From: Deltaproteobacteria bacterium
Lineage (GTDB): Bacteria > Desulfobacterota > Desulfobulbia > Desulfobulbales > Desulfurivibrionaceae
Reading direction: 5' to 3'
DNA length: 64,000 bases
NCBI GenBank assembly: GCA_026388695.1
Contig: JAPLJH010000067.1
Coordinates: forward strand, 1-64,000
This document shows, piece after piece, positions 17,399 through 24,508 of the stretch. A program made the translations under genes and the position numbers. The notes beneath the pieces were generated by a model. The model did no database searches and was not told where the DNA came from. It saw only the letters and a list, made by a program, of their open reading frames with translations. Numbering within the stretch: the first letter of the stretch is position 1; each line of letters opens with the position of its first letter.

Positions 17399-18236
17399 TC
17401 ACCCAAAACCTGGACATGCAAAATTAGAGATTTCGGGCGTCCCGACATGCTGCTCCCTGAACTGCTCCGGGGTCAGATTGCCCAGCGATGAGTGTAAGCG
17501 AAACCCGTTGTAATCTCTTCGCCAAGCTTCAACTTTTTTTTGGCGTCGTCAACTGATAAAAACCAGTTGGTATTGAGGCATTCATCGCGGAAGCTTCCGT
17601 TAAATGATTCGATGAGCGCGTTATCTGTGGGTTTTCCCGGTTTGGAGAAATCCAAGGTCACCCCATTTTCATAAACCCATTTGTCCAGATCTTTGGAAAT
17701 AAACTCAGCTCCGTTGTCTACCTGAATCCTTTCAGGATAACGGTCCCTAAAGAGCCGCAGCCGCTCCCTGACCTGGACTACTTCCTTCCCCTTAATCGTC
17801 TGGTCCACGTGAATGGCAAGGCATTCACGACTCAAATTATCGACTATAGTTAATGCCCTGATTCGACGGCCGTTAAACAGGTTGTCGGCAACGAAATCCA
17901 TCGACCAGCACTGATCAATACTAGAAACCTCGGGGCGCTTCATCCGATGTGCAGCAGCTACGCGGCGTCTCGGCCGCTTATGGCGCAGGTCCAGTCCTTC
18001 TTTGCAATATAGCCGGAGACGCGCTTGTGATTGACGTGCCAGCCTTCACGTCGCAACAGCACATAAATCCGCAGATACCCATAACGGACCCGGATTTCGG
18101 CAATCTCACGGATGCGCTGTGTTAGTACACGATCATCCTTGGTCGACTTGTAGTAATAAACCGAGCGCTGCAGCCCCACCACCGCACAGGCTCTGCGCAT
18201 GCCAACCCGGTAGGCCATATCAAGGCTGTCGGCCAA
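17399..18236 (-). pseudogene. IS3-family transposase orfB with two frameshifts
   Basis: The N-terminal HTH_21-like part (18236 to about 18016) reads ...REGWHVNHKRVSGY and then leaves frame. Restoring one base near 18016 gives the expected RLYCKEGLDLRHKRPRRR. The rve integrase domain (17943 to about 17541) has SMDFVADNLFNGRRIRAL, VDNGAEFISK and the catalytic DALIESFNG-type block (here DNALIESFNGSFRDE). It leaves frame again at a run of eight A (17534-17541). One more A would restore AWRRDYNGFRLHSSLGNLTP through the stop at 17399. Both changes are single-base losses. Confidence 0.9.
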
Positions 18237-18397
18237 ACGTCTCTTCTGGGCTGGCTTTAGAACTTTTTTGTGAGCACATCCTGCAGCATCTGCTTGTCGA
18301 GGCTGAAATCTGCCACCAGCTTCTTGAGCTGCCGGTTTTCCTCCTCCAGTTGCTTCAACCGGCGCAGTTCGCTGGGACCTAGCCCGCCGTACTTTTT
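17399..18397 (-). mobile_element. IS3-family remnant, 5' end missing
   Basis: Contains the C-terminal half of orfA (from KYGGLGPSELRRLKQLEE) and a frameshifted orfB. The first 43 or so codons of orfA and the corresponding terminal repeat are lost; the breakpoint near 18397 is joined in frame to a DUF4160 gene. No terminal inverted repeats were found. A hairpin (ATTCGTCA/TGACGAAT, 17357-17393) lies just beyond the orfB end. The element cannot move by itself. Confidence 0.85.
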
Positions 18398-18599
18398 CAA
18401 CTCCTCACGATGCTCATTGGCCCATTTCAAAACCAGAGCCAGCGCTCGCCTGGGCAAGCTTTCCTCTATCACTTCGAGCTTCTGAATATCCACCAAGGCC
18501 TCATATTCTCCGTAAAGCGCATGGAAATGAAGTGGATTTTGTTCACCGCGGACATACATGTGAATAATAATACCAAAAAAACATGCTGACTGTTGGCAT
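18257..18599 (-). pseudogene. broken DUF4160 gene fused in frame to IS3 orfA
   Basis: From 18559 the frame encodes the DUF4160 core (NPLHFHALYGEYEALVDIQ, then SLPRRALALVLKWANEHREEL) and continues without a stop into the IS3 orfA tail (KYGGLGPSELRRLKQ ... LTKKF). The true DUF4160 start is ATG at 18599 (MPTVSMFF), one base out of frame because of seven T (18575-18581); with six T it would read GIIIHMYVRGEQN. So the gene has a 5' frameshift and a replaced C-terminus. DUF4160 proteins are small, often paired with DUF2442; no partner remains here. Confidence 0.8.
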
Positions 18600-18988
18600 G
18601 GAAAGCTCCGTCTCCCTTCAAAAGAATATAAGAGAGTCGACCATACCTGTCAAGGCAGGATGCATCCCCAAGGACTGCGGCTTTTTTATGCAGTTCCTCA
18701 TATTCATTCGAGCGCTGGTCACAGACGAGGCCGGCAATGTCAGGCCTTTATAAACGTGGCATGGACGAAATGTACCGCAATGGAAAAATTGGTCAATGGA
18801 TAACGCGCACCCCCATTAGAACATGAAAAACCCCGTTACCATTCGATGGCGACGGGGTTTTGATTCACTGGACCCTCGGTGGGTTGAGGCTCAGTCGGAT
18901 AATGGGGGGGGGTTATGTGAACAGAGGGTGTCAATAGATAAACAGATAACAACGTCCCCTATTCCCTCCTATTCCCTCCTATTCCCTC
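18600..18988. other. non-coding block of diverged repeats
   Basis: No gene seen. Copies of sequences also found near 20970-21145 occur in the same orientation: ggcatggacgaa (18757 and 20978), gtcaat(a/g)gata followed by cgtcccc- or cgcacccc-like ends (18792, 18930, 21010), the hairpin at 18827, and ccctcggtgggttgagg (18873-18889 and 21129-21145). A related copy is at 17263-17293. Confidence 0.55.
18827..18861. terminator. terminator-like hairpin, diverged copy of the S-layer gene terminator
   Basis: AAAACCCCGT (18827-18836) pairs with ACGGGGTTTT (18852-18861), with CCAT/ATGG inside the loop, so it would work on either strand. The stem and the following ccctcggtgggttgagg match the terminator at 21084-21145, yet no gene ends here now. 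Confidence 0.6.
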
Positions 18989-18990
18989 CT
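18961..18990. repeat. three perfect tandem copies of attccctcct
   Basis: The 10-bp unit occurs three times in a row, followed by att, and overlaps the last two bases of the REP-associated transposase stop codon. It is directly preceded by a repeat ending in cgtcccct. Confidence 0.9.
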
Positions 18991-19675
18991 ATTGCTTTCG
19001 TGGCCGACCGCGTTGCGCAGGCAGCATGGATAGGCCGAGGCGCTCAGAAATCGTTTTAGCGTAGGGGCTGTCACTGACAAACACCCCTTGCTGTGTAGCC
19101 GTGCGAATCAGCAATAGATCAGGATCATCTATGGAGCCGACAAACAATCTCCTGTAAGACTCCTGACGAACCTCCGGAATTTTCCCCATCGCAAGATATT
19201 CATGGTGCGAGGTCACCAGTTCGTCCTGTTCTCCATGTGCATTAGCCCGGTAGCTGCTCCATCGATATTCACCTGGAGCTGTTGCCATGCAGGCTCGAAC
19301 CGGGTTGAGTTCAACATACCGCATACAGGTTAAAAGGTAACGGTCCGACTGCACGAACCCCGCCCTGTAACGCCCCTCCCACAAGCCTCCAGTTCGGTGA
19401 TATGTACGATTTACATACTGTACGTAACGTCGGCCCATATCCTGCATGAGGCCAGGCAGGCTTTCTGCTTTGGGGGCTTCCAGTAACAGATGAATATGGT
19501 TGGTCATCAGGCAGTATGCATAAATAGAAATAGCCCTCTTGCGAGAATATTCCTCGAGCAAAGCAAGATAAAAAAAATAATCGTCGTCGGAAAAAAACAT
19601 GGGCTGACGATCATTACCGCGCTGAATGACGTGCTGTGGAATTCCGGGGAGATGCAAACGGGGGCGACGGGGCAT
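18989..19675 (-). CDS. REP-associated tyrosine transposase (Y1, TnpA_REP/RAYT)
   Basis: 228 aa. HUH-type Y1 transposase: N-terminal RRPRLHLPGIPQHVIQRG, the HUH motif in MTNHIHLLLE, the catalytic Tyr in the RRYVQYVNRTY helix, and GGLWEGRYRAGFVQ and YVELNPVRACM, typical of the RAYT branch. RAYTs are domesticated, single-copy relatives of IS200/IS605 that act on REP palindromes. Candidate repeats flank it (18.75-18.99 kb). It lies 2 bases after hicA on the same strand, so it may share the HicBA transcript. Confidence 0.93.
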   Translation of the reverse strand: MPRRPRLHLPGIPQHVIQRGNDRQPMFFSDDDYFFYLALLEEYSRKRAISIYAYCLMTNHIHLLLEAPKAESLPGLMQDMGRRYVQYVNRTYHRTGGLWEGRYRAGFVQSDRYLLTCMRYVELNPVRACMATAPGEYRWSSYRANAHGEQDELVTSHHEYLAMGKIPEVRQESYRRLFVGSIDDPDLLLIRTATQQGVFVSDSPYAKTISERLGLSMLPAQRGRPRKQ

Positions 19676-19677
19676 GG

Positions 19678-19902
19678 CTAGAGCAGTTTTTGAAGGTCGT
19701 CACGGGTTAGCTCACAGTCACGCAAGATTTGAGCAAGCAGCCCACGCCCGATATGCTCACCACGATGCACCGGAGCAACTGTGCACATGCCATCAGGGTG
19801 CCGCAGAAAATGGTGGCTGCCTTTAACACGGATAACCGTGAATCCCAATTTCATCAAGGCGCGGATGAGTTGCCTGCCAGTAATGGCCCGAACTGTACTC
19901 AT
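19678..19902 (-). CDS. hicA: HicA-family mRNA interferase toxin
   Basis: 74 aa. A short double-stranded-RNA-binding-like fold with the conserved catalytic His in VKGSHHFLRHPDG, preceded by LIRALMKLGFTVIR and followed by HRGEHIGRGLLAQILRD. HicA cleaves mRNA when free of HicB. Its ATG overlaps the HicB stop (ATGA), so antitoxin is made first, the less common hicB-hicA order. The nearby REP transposase and IS110 fragment fit a mobile setting. Confidence 0.93.
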   Translation of the reverse strand: MSTVRAITGRQLIRALMKLGFTVIRVKGSHHFLRHPDGMCTVAPVHRGEHIGRGLLAQILRDCELTRDDLQKLL

Positions 19903-20108
19903 ACAGCTACTGCGACACGTTGTACGCCAACGAACTCATTCAGGGCGGGTTCTTCAACCTCAAGACAAAGCACTATCGCCTCTTTTATTCTTTCCATCAA
20001 GAGATCCAATGATTTTGCCTGGGTATGACAACCACGCAGGACCGGAACAGAGGCCACATAATATCCGTCTTCATCTTTTTCGATGACAACATTAAATTCA
20101 CGTATCAT
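19899..20108 (-). CDS. hicB: HicB-family antitoxin
   Basis: 69 aa from the ATG at 20108 (MIREFNVVIEKDEDGYYVAS). The partial RNase-H-like fold typical of HicB is seen (VPVLRGCHTQAKSLDLLMERIKEAI). No C-terminal DNA-binding helix-turn-helix is visible after ALNEFVGVQRV, so it is the short HicB type and may not repress the operon strongly. An in-frame start 11 codons upstream exists. It overlaps hicA by 4 bases. Confidence 0.9.
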   Translation of the reverse strand: MIREFNVVIEKDEDGYYVASVPVLRGCHTQAKSLDLLMERIKEAIVLCLEVEEPALNEFVGVQRVAVAV

Positions 20109-20179
20109 GAACTGGCCTCTTGGCATGGTTAGCTTGAGCAATCGTATGTGTTAGATTATCGGTTGTTCGGCATTTCGTC

Positions 20180-20208
20180 AATATATCTAAAGGGTCTGAC
20201 CCCTTTTA
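20180..20208. repeat. 29-bp direct repeat, left copy (contains GGGTC-T-GACCC palindrome)
   Basis: Matches 20934-20962 with one mismatch (c versus t at the eighth base). The core AAAGGGTCTGACCCCTTT is nearly palindromic. The two copies bracket the IS110-family fragment, 754 bp apart. Confidence 0.85.
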
Positions 20209-20254
20209 CTTTAAGAATAAGGTGCCAACCAAGATTCATAACCGGAGGTTTCTA

Positions 20255-20944
20255 ATGAAAGAATCAAATTTAACAAGGCTTGAAGAGTTTCGTCAACTGA
20301 AGAAAAAAATCCGGGGTTCGGAAGAGCACCTGATTGTCGGGATCGATGTGGCCAAGGAGAAGCACCACGCCTATTTCGGCACCGCCACCGGCAAATCGCT
20401 GTTGCGAAAACTGATCTTTGAAAACAACCGAAAAGGCTTTGAGACCCTGCTCCACCGAGCGGGGGCGATCATGCGCCAGGAGGGGCTGACCAAGGCGGTC
20501 TTTGGCGTGGAACCGACTGCCGACTACCACAAGCCACTGGGAGAGTTTCTCATTCACAGCGGCCACTCCCTGGTGCTGGTTGCAAACGGCGCGGTGAAAC
20601 AGAACCGAGAGCTGTTGGACGGCAGATGGGACAAGAACGACACCAAGGATTGCGCCAACGCGGCAGACCTTATTTCTCAGGGAAAGGCTCTGTATTACGA
20701 CCTGCCGGATTTGAAAATCCGGGATCTGCGTAATCTGGCCTCACTCAAAAAGAAGTTGAAAGCCCAGGAGCACAGCCTCCGGATGCGGATCAGAAATCAT
20801 CTGGTGACCCAATTTTTTCCGGAGCTAGACGAATACTACGGCCACAGGGAAGGTGAAAATCTTGCTATCGTGAAGTGGTGTCTTAATCCTGCGCAGATTG
20901 CCGCCATGGATTTTGAGCAGTTCTTCCAGATGGAATATATTTAA
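20255..20944 (+). pseudogene. IS110-family transposase, C-terminal half missing
   Basis: 229 aa. The N-terminal RuvC-like DEDD domain is present: IVGIDVAKEKHHAYF, FGVEPTADYHKPLGEF and RWDKNDTKDCANAADLI. The Transposase_20 domain with the catalytic Ser is absent; the frame stops at 20944 inside the right 29-bp repeat. GGAGG lies 6 bases before the ATG. A full IS110 transposase is about 330-430 aa, so this is a truncated, inactive copy. Flanking near-palindromes fit the known liking of this family for REP-like targets. Confidence 0.88.
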
Positions 20945-20962
20945 AGGGTCTGACCCCTTTTA
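20934..20962. repeat. 29-bp direct repeat, right copy
   Basis: Second copy of the repeat at 20180-20208. It supplies the last codons and stop of the truncated IS110 frame, so the truncation point coincides with the repeat. Confidence 0.85.
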
Positions 20963-21083
20963 TTCTTCCTAAACGCGGCATGGACGAATGCAACACAAGG
21001 ATCAAATGGACCAATAGATAAATAGATACCAGCGTCCCCTTTACCTTATTTTGACAGTAGACATTTAGGTCTCCTTGCACAGA

Positions 21084-21116
21084 AAAACCCCGTCTCCTTG
21101 TGAGAGACGGGGTTTT
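21084..21116 (-). terminator. intrinsic terminator of the S-layer-like gene
   Basis: On the minus strand AAAACCCCGTCTC, a 7-base loop and GAGACGGGGTTTT form a perfect 13-bp stem ending in a T-rich tail, 70 bases after the stop. The stem is symmetric and could also act on the plus strand. Confidence 0.88.
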
Positions 21117-21186
21117 GGACTTACAGTTCCCTCGGTGGGTTGAGGGGTTAGGGACTTAGCCGATACTCGGCATCAGTTCCAGATTA

Positions 21187-24084
21187 TTATGCGATGATGT
21201 CGCCAGCAACACACAGGGCTGCAGCTTGAGCCATGGTTTGTGCTGCGGCTGCGTTAACCAAAATACAGCCATCAGCAGTAGCGTTATTATCCATGTTCAT
21301 GAACAATACGCCCTGAGCATCAGTACCTGCGGTTCCATAAGAGGTCATATAGTAGCTCTGAGCATTTGCAGCGGCAAAGACAACATTTGCGGCTGTAAGA
21401 GCCTGTGCAAATGTCCAGGTGCTTGTTCCAGCTGCAGAAGTGAATTCAGATGCTGTAGTCCCTGCAAGACCAGTCTTAATTTTATCAACTGTTGTGGCAA
21501 AGGCGAGAATTGTGTCAGCAGTAGCTGCAGTTGTTGCAGCATTATCACCCTGGGCAAATACGAGCGTATCAACACCACCACCACATGTGATCACGTCAGC
21601 GCCAAGACCAGCAGTGACGGTGTCTGCACCACCATTGGTGGCGATTATGTCAACACCAGCCGTGCCAGTAATGGTATCAGCGCCCGCATTACCGGTAATA
21701 TGGGTTATTTGCATACCGTTAGCAAGGGTTCCATCGAACGTCAGAGTGGACAGGTTAACCACACCAGCGGTAGCTGTCGTAACATTCACGTAGTCAGTAG
21801 CTGTTCCAGACCCCTGGAGGGTGTAAGTCTTTCCGGAAAGCTGCGCCGCATCAAATGTCATAGAACCTGCAGAAGTCAGCTTGATAATATCAAGGCCGGT
21901 GGCTGACAAGGAAGCCGCAGCAACGGTACCTGCGTTGGCAAGTTGCAGAGTATCTGCTGTGCCAGTACCGAAATCAATAGCAATGATTGCAGCACCAGAC
22001 GCACCAGCACCCAGGTTAACCACATCGTTCCCATCGCCCAAAGTTGCAGAAAGGGTACCAGTAGTTAGCCCACTTGTGGTTATGGTATCAACACCGGTGC
22101 CACCCACAATAGCCATAATACCTGAGGTTAAACCAGTAGCACTTACAGAGTTGGTACCATTGCCCAGAGTCGCGGAAATCGTACCGGTTGTAGCAGCATT
22201 CGCGGTGATAGTATCGTTACCAGAGCCGGTTGTAACATCCAAAACACCAAGACCCGCCATAATACCTGATGCCGTTACGGTGTTATTCCCCGTGCCTGCG
22301 GTGATTGTCGTAGTGCCGGTAGTCACTAAAGTAGTGATAGTATCGCCGCCATTTTGGCCGGTATAAGTTGCGTTCTGCGTAGTTTGATTGAGCGTAATTA
22401 CGTTGGCTCCTGAACCACCCTTCACCGTAGTATTGGCACCGGTTATTGCGGTATAAGTCAAGGCCCCAACCAAAGCGGAAGCGTCAGCAGTTGCGGCCGT
22501 ACCGTTGGTAACCTTCACATCGTTAGTACCTGTGAGCTTGACATCGTTGGTACCCACGTTCAAGGTGGAGTAGGTGGCATCAACGCCGGCAACAGCGGTA
22601 GCCGCTGAATTCACTGTCAATGTCTTGATACTGGAAGAAGCTATCGAGGTTTGTAATGCGGCGGTATTGTTAAGTGTGGCAACATCAGTTGCTGCGGCAC
22701 CCGTAACCTTGCATGCAGTCAGATCTGCGGAAGCTGCAAGCACAGCCCCAGTCGCAACAGTCAATGAAGTAGACGCATTCAATCCAGCGCCCAACACGAA
22801 CGAATTAGCACCAACTTTGCTAATGTCGCAGGCGTTACCGGCGGCGGCACCAGTCGTCTCAACGGTCAGTGCAGCGCCGGCAGTCAGAGAGTTAGTAACG
22901 GTCTCTGTGGTTATAGCCGCTGCAGTTGTTTTAATTGTGGTAGCCACTGAACCGGTGACAGTCAGATTGGTAGTAATCGCGTCCACCGTAATGGTGTTGG
23001 CCGCCACCTTATTATTGACCGTAAGCTTTGCCAGCGTCCCGGCATTGGTAATTGACAGCGTACCGTTAGCAACGACGGTTGCCGCATCAGTAAGGGCCGA
23101 TGTACCCGCGACAGAAACACCAGTCGCAGCAGCAGCATTCACTGTACCGGTAGTCAGACCGTTGACGGTCTGAACGCCCGTCATGCCGGTGCCAAAGTTG
23201 AAAGTATTTGCGCCAGCAGCGGTGATAGTGCTCGTACCCGCAAAACCGAGCTTGGTAGAATTGATCGCAACGGTGGCACCCGTAACATTGGTGGCATCAA
23301 ACAAAGCCGCCGTAAAGCCTGTCCAATCTACGTTGATATTTTCAATCTTGGTGACCGTGGCAGCGCCGTTGATGGCGTTCATCGTCAGATTCATCGTATC
23401 GCTGTCGGTAGATGACGTATCAACGATAATATCGTTAGCAGTCAAGGTCGCCAATGCGCCTGTCAGCGTATCGTTAGCTGTGGTAAGGGTTGGGATGTCC
23501 GCGCCAGCAGTAAGCGCGATGGTCACACCCGGGGTGGCGGCAATGGCAGTGGCTACTGAGGCTGCAGCATCGGTTACGACAGCGCATGGAGCAGTCAACT
23601 GGCTGATAGCGGTATATACCGCGCCGGCTGGACTCAGCGCATAATGGGCGCCCACCTCCGCACGATTAGCAAACACGGCTTTGGTGGCCAGCAGATCGGC
23701 ATCGGCGCCGGTGTAATTATTAATGAGACTCGTCAGGGCAACCATGGCATCGCCACGGGTGGCATAAGCAGGCAGAGCTCCGGCAATGAGGCTCGTCCAA
23801 GCGGTTTGCGTTGCGGCAGACACGCTGGTGCCAGTAACCATCTTGGTAACAACCGCCGCAGCAAAATCAGCGTTGCTGGCCGTAGAAGCAAAATTGGCAA
23901 AGCCAGAATTTGCAGCGTAGGCATTCAGAAGCACCGTATAAATCGCTGCCTCAGACCCCCCTGCATCAAGATGCGCCGTCCCCGCAGCAACCAGATCCGC
24001 AGTGGCTGCGGAATCTAAAATGCCACCAAACATCTTGACAACCTTTTGTGCGTTGGCAGAATAAATCGATAAGTTCGTTGCCAT
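21187..24084 (-). CDS. S-layer-like surface protein with RTX C-terminus
   Basis: 965 aa, no signal peptide. The N-terminal 170 residues are DUF4214-like helices (MATNLSIYSANAQKVVKMFG). The middle is a very Thr/Ala/Val/Gly-rich beta-strand repeat region (e.g. TGTLSATLGDGNDVVNLG). The C-terminus has RTX-like repeats (GNAGADTITGTAGVDII, GLGADVITCGGGVDTLVFAQ) and a type I secretion-like tail. The layout recalls calcium-dependent S-layer proteins such as RsaA of Caulobacter. AAGGAG lies upstream of the ATG, a strong promoter about 300 bases upstream and a terminator after the stop, so it is a highly expressed single-gene unit. Very high Thr content offers many O-glycosylation sites. The S-layer role is inferred. 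Confidence 0.75.
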   Translation of the reverse strand: MATNLSIYSANAQKVVKMFGGILDSAATADLVAAGTAHLDAGGSEAAIYTVLLNAYAANSGFANFASTASNADFAAAVVTKMVTGTSVSAATQTAWTSLIAGALPAYATRGDAMVALTSLINNYTGADADLLATKAVFANRAEVGAHYALSPAGAVYTAISQLTAPCAVVTDAAASVATAIAATPGVTIALTAGADIPTLTTANDTLTGALATLTANDIIVDTSSTDSDTMNLTMNAINGAATVTKIENINVDWTGFTAALFDATNVTGATVAINSTKLGFAGTSTITAAGANTFNFGTGMTGVQTVNGLTTGTVNAAAATGVSVAGTSALTDAATVVANGTLSITNAGTLAKLTVNNKVAANTITVDAITTNLTVTGSVATTIKTTAAAITTETVTNSLTAGAALTVETTGAAAGNACDISKVGANSFVLGAGLNASTSLTVATGAVLAASADLTACKVTGAAATDVATLNNTAALQTSIASSSIKTLTVNSAATAVAGVDATYSTLNVGTNDVKLTGTNDVKVTNGTAATADASALVGALTYTAITGANTTVKGGSGANVITLNQTTQNATYTGQNGGDTITTLVTTGTTTITAGTGNNTVTASGIMAGLGVLDVTTGSGNDTITANAATTGTISATLGNGTNSVSATGLTSGIMAIVGGTGVDTITTSGLTTGTLSATLGDGNDVVNLGAGASGAAIIAIDFGTGTADTLQLANAGTVAAASLSATGLDIIKLTSAGSMTFDAAQLSGKTYTLQGSGTATDYVNVTTATAGVVNLSTLTFDGTLANGMQITHITGNAGADTITGTAGVDIIATNGGADTVTAGLGADVITCGGGVDTLVFAQGDNAATTAATADTILAFATTVDKIKTGLAGTTASEFTSAAGTSTWTFAQALTAANVVFAAANAQSYYMTSYGTAGTDAQGVLFMNMDNNATADGCILVNAAAAQTMAQAAALCVAGDIIA

Positions 24085-24360
24085 AGCTGTGCATCTCCTT
24101 TCTCAAAATGAAATTAGTTTTTTTGCGCAGGACTGTTCCCCACCCCTGCATCCAACAACTCTTCTCTTCTCAATACTGTGCTACGCATGTCGGCAGCGCC
24201 AAATACCCTGTCGCTTTCCTTCCCTGCAAACCCCCTCCCGTTCTTCTTTTTTAAAGCTCGGGGAGGAAGAAAACTTTAACAGCGACTTGCCGCCACTTCT
24301 GCAGGTTTCTTCCTGATATATAAGTATCCTTTCCCAACAGGGGGAAGGATGATTTGAATT
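24085..24360 (-). other. long 5' leader of the S-layer-like gene
   Basis: About 270 bases separate the predicted transcription start (near 24354) from the ATG at 24084. No ORF with a credible start is seen. The leader is purine-rich near the gene (AAGGAG site). Long, stabilising leaders are known for S-layer genes; that role is inferred. Confidence 0.5.
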
Positions 24361-24389
24361 CTTATACCAGCATCACAATAGCGTTGCAA
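24361..24389 (-). promoter_or_regulatory. sigma-70-type promoter for the S-layer-like gene
   Basis: On the minus strand TTGCAA (24389-24384), a 17-base spacer and TATAAG (24366-24361). Both boxes are near consensus with ideal spacing, and an A-rich tract lies just upstream of -35, resembling an UP element. No other minus-strand gene begins between here and 24084. Confidence 0.7.
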
Positions 24390-24508
24390 CTTTTTTTTCA
24401 GCAAATGCAAGGGGCTACACACATTTTCTGAAATTTCCCCTTTTCCACAGCCCTCCACCTCCTCATCTTTTCCTCTTCATCACCAGAAAACTGCGAATAA
24501 ACGGAAGG

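Noticed and set aside
18257-18559. A single valid DUF4160-IS3 fusion gene
   Set aside because: The 5' end is frameshifted and the C-terminus comes from a truncated transposase, so it is treated as broken.
21226-24018. Several long plus-strand frames opposite the S-layer-like gene
   Set aside because: They are antisense shadows of a repetitive, Thr/Ala/Gly-rich gene, with no start signals or domain.
21187-24084. Internal repeats as a CRISPR array
   Set aside because: Repeats are diverged codons of beta-strand repeats in an open frame; no identical direct repeats with unique spacers exist.
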